A DNA stretch of 64,000 nt from Corynebacterium breve (lineage in GTDB: Bacteria; Actinomycetota; Actinomycetes; Mycobacteriales; Mycobacteriaceae). Within the stretch, counting starts at the first letter, position 1; each line of letters opens with the position of its first letter. The notes below the pieces were generated by a model that made no database searches, was not told the DNA's origin, and saw nothing but the letters and a program-made list of their open reading frames with translations. This document shows, piece by piece, positions 32,346 to 42,039 of this stretch. The position numbers and the translations under genes are program-made. The stretch spans positions 2,503,398-2,567,397 of the forward strand of contig NZ_CP126969.1 in the NCBI RefSeq assembly GCF_030252165.1, in the 5' to 3' direction.

Positions 32346-33692
32346 TTAGCGCGGTGCGCGGGGGACAAGCAGCGCAGCGATCAAGCCGATGCCCGCTGCA
32401 ATCGCCCAGACAGAAAAGTTGGCAAAAGTGCTCAACGCCATGGAAACCAGCACTCCACCACCGGCAATAGCAATCACTGCACCGATTCGACCAATGCCGA
32501 GGGTCAGTCCCAGCGCACTTGCTCGTACATCATCAGGGTAGAAGGTGGCGACGAATCCGTTGACCAGAATCTGGGCACCAATCGAACCGAAACCAACCAC
32601 TGCAACTAGCAAATACATGGCCCACAGTGGGAAGATACCAGTGCCCATGAGTACCAGAGCCGTACCGGAGGCGATGAAAGAGAACATCACCATCGCGCGA
32701 GGCCCTACGCGGTCAGCTAGCCGAGAAGAAACAAGCACACCGAAGACTGCACCAACGTTTGTCGTCAGCAAAAAACTGAGCGACGAATTGATCGAATAGT
32801 CAGCCATGACGAGCAACTGGGGCATCCACGTGTTCAAACCGTACACGAGCGTTTGGCCTGCGATTCCAGCAAGACAGAACAGTAGTGTTGCCACAATAAA
32901 GCGACTACGGAACAGTTCAGCCATTGCGGATTTTCGCTTGGGCTCGTGGTCGAAGCGTTTCGCATCATCCGTTGCAGCAGTTGGCGGGTAGGGATTCAGA
33001 CCATGCTGCTCGAGAACAGCATTTGCCTCTGCGACATCGCCCTTGGAACGCAAGTACGCCGGAGATTCGGGCATCAAGAAGAACACCAGCGGCAGGATCG
33101 TCACCAGAGGCAAGGCACCGATGGCCAACATGCCACGGAAGCCGATATGAGGAAGGAGCAACATCGCCAGGATTGCAGCCATGATGCCACCAAAAGCGTA
33201 CCCAGAAAACATTAAAGCGTTATTGAAGTTTCTACGTTCGCGGCGTGAGAACTCAACGGTGATCGCAATAGCCGTTGGAATCACTCCACCCAAACCTAGT
33301 CCTGCCAGGAATCGGAAAGCACCAAACCAGAATGGTGAGGGAGCAAATGCGGTAGCCACCATTAACAGGGAGAAGGCGATGATCGAAGCGATCAATACTT
33401 TTCGACGACCGATGACATCGGTCAAATACCCGACGATGATCGCGCCAATGAACATACCTGCAAGAGCATAACTGCCATATGCGCCGGTCTGAACAGGAGT
33501 CAGCCCCCACTCCTCGTAAGCTAGGAGGGCTGGAACGATGGTTCCATAGACGACAAGGTCGTAACCATCGAAAACGATTGTTAAGAAACAGAGAAAGATA
33601 ACAAACCCAGCCGAGCGGCGTGGTTTGCTTGTTGCAGGCGACGTTGATGCACGCCTACTCTCTGCGGATTGATTCGCGGTGGAGGAAGTCAT
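32346..33692 (-). CDS. AAHS-family MFS transporter for an aromatic acid
   Basis: 448 aa from the ATG at 33692, after AAAGGGG. It has LTIVFDGYDLVVYGTIVPALL (the D-G-Y-D signature), GYLTDVIGRRKVLIAS and LPLVFFLMPESPAYLRSKGD, as in PcaK, BenK and gentisate or hydroxybenzoate importers. Twelve spans. It diverges from a PaaX-like regulator. In this cluster salicylate or a related acid is the likely cargo. Confidence 0.88.
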   Translation of the reverse strand: MTSSTANQSAESRRASTSPATSKPRRSAGFVIFLCFLTIVFDGYDLVVYGTIVPALLAYEEWGLTPVQTGAYGSYALAGMFIGAIIVGYLTDVIGRRKVLIASIIAFSLLMVATAFAPSPFWFGAFRFLAGLGLGGVIPTAIAITVEFSRRERRNFNNALMFSGYAFGGIMAAILAMLLLPHIGFRGMLAIGALPLVTILPLVFFLMPESPAYLRSKGDVAEANAVLEQHGLNPYPPTAATDDAKRFDHEPKRKSAMAELFRSRFIVATLLFCLAGIAGQTLVYGLNTWMPQLLVMADYSINSSLSFLLTTNVGAVFGVLVSSRLADRVGPRAMVMFSFIASGTALVLMGTGIFPLWAMYLLVAVVGFGSIGAQILVNGFVATFYPDDVRASALGLTLGIGRIGAVIAIAGGGVLVSMALSTFANFSVWAIAAGIGLIAALLVPRAPR

Positions 33693-33810
33693 TAATAGCC
33701 CCTTTTGCGTGACACTGTTTGACACAAACGTGAATGCTTGTTGCACGTAGAGTATGCCAGCGAGTGGCCCACAGCACAATGGGGGCACTGTTGTGAGGAG
33801 GAGTAAGTCA

Positions 33811-34608
33811 ATGAATGCACGCGAAGTCATCTTCGATGTTTGCGGAGATTACCTGCGCTACCTGGACGAACCGCCAAGGCTAAGCGTAATCTCACAACTC
33901 TTAGAACCACTTGGGTACACCCCCACGAATATCCGCATGGCACTATCCCGAATGCGGAGGAGCGGCTGGTTCATTACCGAACGCGACGGCCGCGAAGCCC
34001 GCTATCGAATAAGCGAAAAGACCATCAAGTTCCTCGATGATGGATACACTCGGATTTTTAGCCTTCCGACCCAAACTTGGGGCCACCAATGGGTCTTGGC
34101 AGATGTATCGGACAAGGACCTTTCACGCTCCGACAAAGACCGACTTTTCAAGAAACTCGAATGGGAGAGATTTGCTCCCATGACCGGGAATTTTTGGGTT
34201 TCCGCACTTCAGGATGTAAATGAGTCTCGGCAGGCCCTAGACCGTGCCGGGGTCGAGGAATTTTCCATCGCTACGCTGCGCACCGAGTCACTCGAGAAAG
34301 ACCGCAAGATTGCACGCCGCTGCTGGGATCTAGAAGAACTAACGCAAGCTCGATCTGCCTTCCTCTCCAAGTGGACGCCAGCTATGACCGATGAGGGGCT
34401 GTCACCATTACTGGCTTACCAACGACGTATCACTCTTATCAGTGACTATCGCCGGATTGTCCACCAAGACCCGCAGTTACCTGCAATTTTGCACCCGACC
34501 GGCCCCTCCCCCCTCGTGGCCCACCAAGTCTTTGTGCAGGTGCACGACTTCCTAGCGCCCCTGGCTACCGCTTTTGTATCTTCCGTCAACACGCCGATAG
34601 AGCCGTAG
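33811..34608 (+). CDS. PaaX-family transcriptional regulator
   Basis: 265 aa from the ATG at 33811, after GAGGAGGAG. N-terminal winged helix: VISQLLEPLGYTPTNIRMALSRMRRSGW and YRISEKTIKFLDDG. The middle (WVLADVSDKDLSRSDKDRLFKKLEWERFAPMTGNFWVS-like) and C-terminal PaaX parts (RRCWDLEEL, DYRRIVHQDPQLPAILHP) follow. PaaX proteins repress aromatic-degradation genes and respond to the CoA thioester. GTTTG-ACA-CAAAC at 33717-33729 is a weak operator candidate. Confidence 0.85.
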   Translation: MNAREVIFDVCGDYLRYLDEPPRLSVISQLLEPLGYTPTNIRMALSRMRRSGWFITERDGREARYRISEKTIKFLDDGYTRIFSLPTQTWGHQWVLADVSDKDLSRSDKDRLFKKLEWERFAPMTGNFWVSALQDVNESRQALDRAGVEEFSIATLRTESLEKDRKIARRCWDLEELTQARSAFLSKWTPAMTDEGLSPLLAYQRRITLISDYRRIVHQDPQLPAILHPTGPSPLVAHQVFVQVHDFLAPLATAFVSSVNTPIEP

Positions 34609-34714
34609 AATTCCGCACCCCCACTTGTAACAGATATTGCCTGTATGGGATTTGCGCGTTACAGTTGTGGTGAGATTTGGAACACATAAGACAGTCACTA
34701 TCGGGAGAGTCACT

Positions 34715-36235
34715 ATGAAAATTGCAATCATCGGAGGGGGCCCCGGCGGCCTTCTGGCTGGTAAACTCCTCAAAGAAGCAGATCCATCCCGCACCGTCGA
34801 GGTGTATGAGCGTGGACGCGAAGAAGATGTTTTCGGCTTTGGAGTCGTCTTTTCAGACGCAACGTTGAGCTACATCACCGAGGCTGATGAGACACTTGAT
34901 GAAACGCTGCGCGACCTAGGAAAGCACTGGTCCCGGATCGATGTTGTCGCTAAGGGCGAAACGCACTCCTTCGAGGGCAACGGTATGTCCGCAGTACACC
35001 GTCGTGATCTTCTCGACCGCCTACGCAACAGTGCCCGCTCGATCGGCGTTGACCTCATGTTTGAGGCTGAGCGAACCATCGATGACTTCCCAGACTATGA
35101 CTTGATCGTTGCTGCAGACGGCACTAACTCGGCAGCACGACAGGCAGTCGGCGAGGAAGTGCTTGGCCACACTCTCGACATTGCAAGCGCAAAGTTCATC
35201 TGGTTCGGCACCACGAAAATCTTTGACGGGCTTACCTTCCTTCACAGGAAGAGCGAGCACGGAAACTTCGCGGTGCACGCTTACCCAATCAGCAATGAGC
35301 TGTCCACGTTCATCGTTGAGGCTAACGAAGATGCCTGGCGCAACGCAGGCCTCGATGAGTTCGATGTCACGCAAACCCCAGGTCCATCTGACATGAAGTC
35401 AAAGGAATACCTAGAGACGCTCTTCGCAGATGAACTTGATGGCGGCGAAATCGTAGTAAACAATTCTCGTTGGTCCAACTTCCGTGGTCGCGCGACCAAG
35501 CGCTGGTACAAGGGCAACGTCGTTTTCCTCGGCGATGCCATCCACACCGCCCACTTCTCTGTCGGATCTGGCACCAAAATGGCCATGGAAGATGCCATCG
35601 CACTCGCTGCTGCTATCAATGAAAACCCAGACAACATCACGCAGGCACTAGTCGCTTATGAAGAGGCTGCGCAGCCACGCGTCAACAAGGTCCAAAAGTA
35701 CGCCGCACCTTCCCTCGCATGGTGGGAGCACTTCGAGCGCTACTACGATGCTTTCGACCCGTTGACCTTTACCACCCACTTCTTTACCCGCTCCATTCCG
35801 CTGAGCAAGATTGCTAAGCGAGATCCTGAACTGGCTACCGCGGCTACTGAAGCATGGCTCAAGGAATTTGGAAACGATCCGATCACCTCCACAATTTCAC
35901 TCGGCGGTTTTGATTTCACCGGACGTGTCTTCCAGCTCAACGGTGAAGTCCTTAGCCAGCAAGAACAGAATTTGGATATCCAGGCCAACGGCGGTGCAAT
36001 CATCGACGCACCGAAAGAGACCACCGATATCCCCGCTGTAGCAGAAAATGTCAAGAACGCTGCTTTCGTCGTTATCCGCGATGGCGACCCACTGAACAAG
36101 CGCTTGCTTTCTGAGGAAATTCGCCTCAAACACAGCATTCCTACTCTTCTCACGTTCGCAGCAGACGAATTCTCCGACGACATCGCAAACACCGAAATCA
36201 TTTCTCGTCGCGCAGACGCCATCGTAAGGAATTAA
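34715..36235 (+). CDS. FAD monooxygenase, salicylyl-CoA 5-hydroxylase-like
   Basis: 506 aa from the ATG at 34715 after GGGAG. FAD site IAIIGGGPGGLLAGKLLKEA, then VFGFGVVFSDATLSYI, the class A DG motif in DLIVAADGTNSA, and VVFLGDAIHTAHFSVGSGTKMAMED. The FGFGVVFSD stretch and length match salicylyl-CoA 5-hydroxylase and 2-aminobenzoyl-CoA monooxygenase/reductase N-terminal halves. It would hydroxylate an aryl-CoA. A CoA ligase and an aryl-AMP ligase follow in the same operon, supporting the CoA route. No gentisate dioxygenase is present in the window. Confidence 0.82.
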   Translation: MKIAIIGGGPGGLLAGKLLKEADPSRTVEVYERGREEDVFGFGVVFSDATLSYITEADETLDETLRDLGKHWSRIDVVAKGETHSFEGNGMSAVHRRDLLDRLRNSARSIGVDLMFEAERTIDDFPDYDLIVAADGTNSAARQAVGEEVLGHTLDIASAKFIWFGTTKIFDGLTFLHRKSEHGNFAVHAYPISNELSTFIVEANEDAWRNAGLDEFDVTQTPGPSDMKSKEYLETLFADELDGGEIVVNNSRWSNFRGRATKRWYKGNVVFLGDAIHTAHFSVGSGTKMAMEDAIALAAAINENPDNITQALVAYEEAAQPRVNKVQKYAAPSLAWWEHFERYYDAFDPLTFTTHFFTRSIPLSKIAKRDPELATAATEAWLKEFGNDPITSTISLGGFDFTGRVFQLNGEVLSQQEQNLDIQANGGAIIDAPKETTDIPAVAENVKNAAFVVIRDGDPLNKRLLSEEIRLKHSIPTLLTFAADEFSDDIANTEIISRRADAIVRN

Positions 36236-36237
36236 TT

Positions 36238-38007
36238 ATGAGCTCCCATTCTCTAGATAGTCTTTTCAAGCCACGCGGTATCGCCGTCATCGGCGCTTCA
36301 GAAAACCCAGACAAGCTCGGCAGCATCATGATCCGATCCCTGTCTAATTTCCCAGGTCCTGTGGTTGGTATTAACCCAAAGGGTGGCGAAGGTCTTCACA
36401 CTTCCGTCGCAGAAGCAGTCGAAGCAGTAGGCCCCATCGACCTGGTCATTTCATGCGTCCCTGCCCCAGCGACCGCCAACGCACTACGCGAAGCATCCAA
36501 GGCCGGTGCAACGAGCTCTCTTATTTGCTCCGGTGGGTTCGCTGAAGCAGGCGGCGAGTTCGACAAGTACGAAGCTGAGCTCCAAGCAGCTATCGACGAA
36601 ACTGGTATCCGGGTTCTCGGCCCGAATACTTCTGGATTCTTTCTCCCGGGTGAAGATCTGTTGGCCTGCTTCGTACCAAGTGTCAAGTTGCTCAAGCCCG
36701 GAAAAATCTCCGTCATTTCCTCCAGTGGTGGGGTTAACTTGGCCTCTTGCTACAGCCTTGCTCGCCTCGGACAGGGTGTCCGCCTAGGTGTTGGCATTGG
36801 TGGAGCGATCAACGTCACCGCAACTGAAGTACTCGAGTATCTCACCGAGGACGAGGCGACCGAGGTTGTTGCTCTTCACATCGAGAAGGTCGAGGATGGG
36901 CCACGACTGCGTGCTGCTGTAGAAGCCGCCACAAGGAAAAAGCCAGTTGTCGCTCTCGTCATCGGCCGCACCGACATCAAGGAATTTGCACGGCGCCACA
37001 CAGGCTCTCTGGACACGTCATGGGAGCTCACCCGCTCTGTTCTCCGCAACGCAGGCGCCGTCGTCGTCGATACTGAGCAAGAGATGGTTGAGTCCGCTGT
37101 CGCGCTCACCGGAAAGCGCATTCCTCCGAAGAAAAACCCACAAGCATCTTTCGTTACCGGACAAGCTGGTCCCGGAATGATCATTGCAGACCGCCTGCAG
37201 ACCGACGGTGTCGATCTTCCATACCTCGACAGCTCCATCGTGGATGCTATTGGCGAGATTCTGCCACCGATGACCCACTTCAAGAACCCGGTGGACACCG
37301 GCCGACCAGCGCCAGGCCTGCGCAAGATCATCGAAATTACGGCTCGCGACGAGCAGCTCGATGTTCTCGGCGCATTCGCAATCGTCGAAGAAACACTTAA
37401 CCTAACAACAGAATTCGTTGAATCTGGTGTCACCCACCTCCCAGTACTTGCGTCTGTCGATGGTCCTTCCGAAACCATTAGCAAAGCCATGGAAATTGCT
37501 AACCAACAGGGTATTCCACTGCTTGTCGGCCCAACCAGTCTGGCTGTGGGCATCCGCGCACTGGTTGAAGACTCGCGAGCACGCTATGCAGCCGAGTTGG
37601 AACGCATCGAAGGTGTTGCTGCGACTGACAGTGCGAACCTTGCAACGAGTTCCGGAGCCTCGGCAGGCACCACCACTCCTGCCGACGGAGTTACTCTCAT
37701 CGCAGAGGCCCGCCACGACGACATCTTCAGAACCACAGTTTCACTGCGACTCGGTGCAAACCGCACTCCGGCAGAGCACGCCACACCGGTGTTCAAGGGA
37801 CTAGCTCAACGCTTGATCACTGCCGTGGCAGATGCAGATGAAATTAATCGATTTGGTGCCCTCAGCGAAGCGAACTGGCAACCAGTCGATCAAGTCTTGG
37901 CGTCCCTCGCCAAGACACTTGAGGAGAATCCACAGACAGAACAAGTTTCTGCAACACTACAGGTCAGTAAGAACGGTGTCATTGTGTTGGATTCTTCGCT
38001 AAGCTAA
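36238..38007 (+). CDS. NDP-forming acyl-CoA synthetase-like protein lacking most of the ATP-grasp domain
   Basis: 589 aa. Residues 1-130 are a CoA-binding Rossmann domain (LFKPRGIAVIGASENPDKLGS). About 150-450 are two succinyl-CoA-ligase-like domains, with the phospho-His motif FARRHTGSLD. After a Ser/Ala/Thr-rich linker, the last 105 residues (DGVTLIAEARHDDIFRTTVS) resemble only the final strand-and-helix piece of ATP-grasp_5. Full enzymes are about 690-720 aa. It begins 2 bp after the hydroxylase gene. It may move an acyl group from salicylyl-AMP to CoA rather than use ATP itself; that is inference. Confidence 0.75.
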   Translation: MSSHSLDSLFKPRGIAVIGASENPDKLGSIMIRSLSNFPGPVVGINPKGGEGLHTSVAEAVEAVGPIDLVISCVPAPATANALREASKAGATSSLICSGGFAEAGGEFDKYEAELQAAIDETGIRVLGPNTSGFFLPGEDLLACFVPSVKLLKPGKISVISSSGGVNLASCYSLARLGQGVRLGVGIGGAINVTATEVLEYLTEDEATEVVALHIEKVEDGPRLRAAVEAATRKKPVVALVIGRTDIKEFARRHTGSLDTSWELTRSVLRNAGAVVVDTEQEMVESAVALTGKRIPPKKNPQASFVTGQAGPGMIIADRLQTDGVDLPYLDSSIVDAIGEILPPMTHFKNPVDTGRPAPGLRKIIEITARDEQLDVLGAFAIVEETLNLTTEFVESGVTHLPVLASVDGPSETISKAMEIANQQGIPLLVGPTSLAVGIRALVEDSRARYAAELERIEGVAATDSANLATSSGASAGTTTPADGVTLIAEARHDDIFRTTVSLRLGANRTPAEHATPVFKGLAQRLITAVADADEINRFGALSEANWQPVDQVLASLAKTLEENPQTEQVSATLQVSKNGVIVLDSSLS

Positions 38008-38056
38008 TCCCCACGAATAACCGCTAGCGCGGTTCCCGACTCACGGAGGTGATCAT

Positions 38057-39721
38057 GTGATTCACAAGCCCATTTCTGGACTCGTCCCTTGGCCTGCAGA
38101 CGAAGTGAAGCGATTCCGTGAGTCTGGCGTGTGGAAAGAACGCAATCTCGTAGACACTATCGACCAGGTTGCGCTATCCCACCCTCACAAAATTGCCGTC
38201 GCCGACGTAAAGCACGGCGTTTTTCTCAGCTATGCCGAACTAGTCGAAAGCTCAAAGGTGGCAGCACTTCGACTCCACGAAATGGGTTTCCGTGACCAGG
38301 ACCACGTAGTCTTCGCACTCCCTAACACCTGGCATTTCGTCGTCAGCCTCCTTGCGTGTGCACGCATCGGAATCATTCCAGCAATGGCACTGGCTGAGCA
38401 CCGAAAGCACGAACTGACTCACATCTGCTCCCATACCCAAGCCAAAGCACTTTTCGCGCCTGCGGAGTGGCGAGAATTTGATTTCGAAAGCTTAGCCCTC
38501 GACGTCGCATACAATGTCGCATCCATTGAGAAGATTTTCTGCTTCGGAGACAACAGTCCACAAACTCACAACCTAGATGCATTACTTACCCCACCAGAAG
38601 AGCACGAAAATTGTTCAAAACTGGCCGAACTTGCAACTCCCAACCCCTACCAACCAGTAGTTTTCCAGCTTTCAGGCGGAACCACCGGTACGCCGAAACT
38701 GATCTCGCGTACGCACAACGATTACGTCTATAACATTGAGAAATCCGCTGAAGTCTCTCACCTCAACGAGAACAGCGTCCTCCTGTCTTGTCTCCCCATT
38801 GCACACAACTTTGGTCTAGCGAGCCCTGGTGTACTTGGTGCGCTTTACTCAGCCGGAACAGTCGTCCTCTCTGCCTCCCCAAATCCTGTGAAATGTTTCC
38901 CGATCATTGAAGAACACGGTGTCACTATCGCCGCGATGGTCCCGGCAGTAGCGCAAAGGTGGATTGACTACCAAAACGAGAAACGAACTGACCAGATCAA
39001 ATCTCTGGAAGTCATCCAAGTTGGCGGTGCACGCATGCCGGATGAGAAGGCTCCTGAAATTCAACGTGTCCTCGGTGCCCGACTGCAACAGGTCTATGGA
39101 ATGGCAGAAGGCCTGATCAACATGACCCGCCTCGACGATCCAGAGGAAATAATCCTCACTACTCAAGGCCGCCCCATCAGCCCCCTGGATGAAATCCGAG
39201 TGATCAACGCCGCAGGTGAAGAAGTTGATGATGGAGAACGAGGCCTTCTCATTACCCGCGGACCATACACTCCCCGTGGGTACTTCGACGACCCCGAAGC
39301 GAACGAACGATCCTTCATCGACGGATGGTACTGCCCAGGCGATGTCGTTGAGAAGCTCCCAGATGGAAACCTCCGTGTACACGGTCGCGACAAAGACATA
39401 ATCAACCGCGGTGGCGAAAAAATCTCGGCCGAAGAAGTTGAATCCGTCTTGTACCAACTCACCTCAATCGAGCAAGTGGCCGTCGTCGGTATGCCTGACG
39501 AGTTTTATGGCTCTCGCGTGTGCGCCTACGTAAAACCCAAAGCGGGACAGCGTGTGACGCTGGAAGAAATAACTGCACATCTTTCCGAAATCGGAATTGC
39601 CCGCTTTAAATACCCCGAGCGGCTAGAAATTGCCGAATCATTACCGATGACAAAAATCAAGAAGATCGACAAAGTCAAACTTCGCAAAGATGTCGAAGAG
39701 AAGCTCAAGTGCGGCGAATAG
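38057..39721 (+). CDS. Aryl-AMP ligase (salicylate/2,3-dihydroxybenzoate type)
   Basis: 554 aa from a GTG at 38057, directly after a near-perfect ribosome site GGAGGTGATC. ANL signatures: VFQLSGGTTGTPKLISRTHNDY (P-loop), QQVYGMAEGLINMTRLDD, DGWYCPGDVVEKL and GRDKDIINRGGEKISAEEVE. It resembles DhbE and EntE. NFGLASPGVLGALYSAGTVV and VGGARMPDEKAPEI are typical of these. It would activate an ortho-hydroxybenzoate to its AMP ester. Operon end. Confidence 0.87.
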   Translation: MIHKPISGLVPWPADEVKRFRESGVWKERNLVDTIDQVALSHPHKIAVADVKHGVFLSYAELVESSKVAALRLHEMGFRDQDHVVFALPNTWHFVVSLLACARIGIIPAMALAEHRKHELTHICSHTQAKALFAPAEWREFDFESLALDVAYNVASIEKIFCFGDNSPQTHNLDALLTPPEEHENCSKLAELATPNPYQPVVFQLSGGTTGTPKLISRTHNDYVYNIEKSAEVSHLNENSVLLSCLPIAHNFGLASPGVLGALYSAGTVVLSASPNPVKCFPIIEEHGVTIAAMVPAVAQRWIDYQNEKRTDQIKSLEVIQVGGARMPDEKAPEIQRVLGARLQQVYGMAEGLINMTRLDDPEEIILTTQGRPISPLDEIRVINAAGEEVDDGERGLLITRGPYTPRGYFDDPEANERSFIDGWYCPGDVVEKLPDGNLRVHGRDKDIINRGGEKISAEEVESVLYQLTSIEQVAVVGMPDEFYGSRVCAYVKPKAGQRVTLEEITAHLSEIGIARFKYPERLEIAESLPMTKIKKIDKVKLRKDVEEKLKCGE

Positions 39722-39739
39722 GAGACTACACTCTCCACC

Positions 39740-40525
39740 ATGACCCGCACTCTTTGGGCTGTCAGCGACCTGCATGTGACGTTCGCGGCCAACCAGGCGA
39801 TCGTCGATAAGCTGTCTGGGCCGCACGACTGGCTGATCGTCGCCGGTGACGTCGCCGAAAAGATCCCCGATATTGTGCGCGCCATGAAATCGCTGGTCCA
39901 GCGCTTTGCCAAGGTGATCTGGGTGCCAGGCAACCACGAATTGTTCAATCGCAAATCGGACCGCATTAACGGCAAAGCGCGCTACCGCGCCTTAGTCGGT
40001 GAGCTGCGCGCGATTGGCGTGGTCACTCCCGAAGATCCGTTTCCGGTCTTCGGGCCGGTGACAGTATGCCCATTGTTTACGCTCTACGACTATTCGTGGC
40101 GCCCGCTGGGGCTCACGGCAAAGCAAGCTATTGAGCGCGCCACAGTAGTGCTTGACGACGAACTGGCCATCTCCCCATACGTCAACGTGGAGCAGTGGTG
40201 CCGTGAACGAGTTGAGTACTCGCAAGCACGGTTGGATGAAGTGAGCGGGCCGACGGTACTGGTGAACCATTGGCCTTTGGTTGTGGAGCCAACGCACCGA
40301 CTGCGCTCGCGCGATGTCGCCTTGTGGAGCGGGACTGATCTCACCCGCGATTGGGCGGTAAAATATCGCGCGCAGATGGTTGTGCACGGGCACCTGCACA
40401 TTCCCGCGGAAACGCGGGTGGATGGGGTCAGCCACGTGGAGGTTTCACTGGGAACGCCTTTTGATCCGCCTCTGCCTGCGAGTTTTGCGTCGCGGCCGTG
40501 GCCATTTCCGGTCGTGCGAGTGTAG
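39740..40525 (+). CDS. Calcineurin-like metallophosphoesterase
   Basis: 261 aa. The five metal-binding blocks are present: SDLHV, VAGDVAE, PGNHELF, VNHWPL and HGHLH. TACACT seven bases before the ATG suggests a leaderless mRNA separate from the ligase operon 18 bp upstream. The GC content is closer to the chromosome than to the aromatic cluster. Substrate unknown. Confidence 0.88.
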   Translation: MTRTLWAVSDLHVTFAANQAIVDKLSGPHDWLIVAGDVAEKIPDIVRAMKSLVQRFAKVIWVPGNHELFNRKSDRINGKARYRALVGELRAIGVVTPEDPFPVFGPVTVCPLFTLYDYSWRPLGLTAKQAIERATVVLDDELAISPYVNVEQWCRERVEYSQARLDEVSGPTVLVNHWPLVVEPTHRLRSRDVALWSGTDLTRDWAVKYRAQMVVHGHLHIPAETRVDGVSHVEVSLGTPFDPPLPASFASRPWPFPVVRV

Positions 40526-40849
40526 GTGGGCTTCTACCGCCTCGTTGACGGTGAGCCAAGCTGCCACAAAGGAAACCAGAACATCGCGAGTGCAGTCTAA
40601 AAGGGCATGACGCCGAATGAACTTATCAGCCAGCTGGCCCCTGCAATGCTCAACCTACGCCGAGTCGCACTTGAGGACACAGACCTGGCAAGCGAAATCC
40701 TCCGGGCATCTCGTGCCCATTACCGGTACGTGGTACCTGCAGCGCAACGTGTGGGGCAGCTTAAGCTGGCACCAAAAACGCATGGTAAAGATCTATTGCG
40801 CAGGCCATTCAGCATCAAAGTCAGTGGTGGCTGGACGATCCACACCGCT
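40526..40849. other. Gap of 324 bp with no convincing gene
   Basis: Short frames exist in both directions (for example 40607 onward, reading NELISQLAPAMLNLRRVALED) but none shows a recognisable fold, and the longest one is antisense to the transporter gene. It may hold the remains of a lost gene. Confidence 0.4.
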
Positions 40850-42039
40850 TTACTGCATGGAACCGCGGGATTGTTCAATCGTGTCAGATTTGGTGGAGTA
40901 GCGAAGATCCTCGTCGGCAAACTCTTCACGCACTGCTTCGATCTTTCCGGCGGCGAAACGGTTCATCACCAGGGCGATCGCGCCGTCGCCGGTGACGTTG
41001 GCTGCGGTGCCAAAGCTATCGATCACGATGTAGGCGGCGATCATCAGCGCAATCAGGTTTTCATCAAAGCCCATCATCGAGCCCAGCAGGCCCACGGCCG
41101 CCATCACAGCACCACCAGGCACGCCCGGCGCGGCAACCATGGTGATGCCCAGCATAAACAGGAAGCCCATGGCTTTGCCAGTGGAAACGTCCATGCCAGT
41201 CATGTAGATAATGGCAAATGCGTACAGCGTCAGCTTCATCATGGAACCGGCGAGGTGGATCGTCGCGCTCAGTGGAATGACGAACCCTGCGACATTCCTG
41301 TCTACGCCATTATTCACAGTGGAGCGCAGCGTCACGGGGATAGTGGCCGCAGAAGAGGAGGTTCCGAGTGCCGTGAAGTAGGCCGGCAGCATGTTCTTCA
41401 TCGCCACCAACGGATTTACCCCGGCAACTACTCCGGCGATGAGGAACTGCAAAATCAACAACACCCAAGTCATGATGACTGCTAGAACCAGCACCTTCCC
41501 GAAGGCTGCCATGGTGGATCCCAAGTTTTCGTTCATTCCCAAGTTGAGGAACATGCCAAAAATGAACAGGGGCAAAAGTGGGATTACAAAGGATTCGATC
41601 ACCTTCATAATCACGCGCTCAAGATCGCGGGAGGCGGAGTACAAGGTGTCGGACTTCACGGCGGTCATCGCAAGACCAACACAAAAGGCCAGCACGAGTG
41701 CGGTCATCACTTCGAACGGAGCCGGAATCTCAATGGCGAAGAAGGGACTCAGGTTGCCCTCATCGATGTCATCGACGGCGGTGATCAGGGTGTCGTCGGC
41801 AAGCAACCATGGGTACAGCGTCACGGACAGGCCGTACGCCATCAAGCCTGAGATGATGGTGGAACCGTATGCAACTCCGGCGGTAATGCCGAGCCACTTG
41901 CCGGCGCCGCGGCCAAGGCCTGCAATTGCGGGCGTGATCAGGGCAAAGATGAGGATCGGCACGAAGAAGCCGAGGAAGTTGCCAAACAGTGAATTAAACG
42001 TAACGAAGACACGCGCCAACCACACAGGGAAGAACTGAC
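40850..42039 (-). pseudogene. DAACS-family dicarboxylate/amino-acid:cation symporter, 5' end removed by IS copy 2
   Basis: About 396 codons remain. They read FNSLFGNFLGFFVPILIFAL, GGAVMAAVGLLGSMMGF-like segments and, near the end, DGAIALVMNRFAAGKIEAVREE, as in SstT, DctA and GltP carriers. The N-terminal 15-30 residues are gone. The frame continues into the IS end, which supplies only TTG as a possible start (MQQHRQ). The promoter is lost too, so expression would depend on the IS. The substrate is a dicarboxylate or amino acid. Confidence 0.8.

Noticed and set aside
40607..41485. 292-codon plus-strand frame from a gap into the carrier gene
   Set aside because: Most of it is antisense to the DAACS gene; His/Gly/Arg-rich shadow composition.
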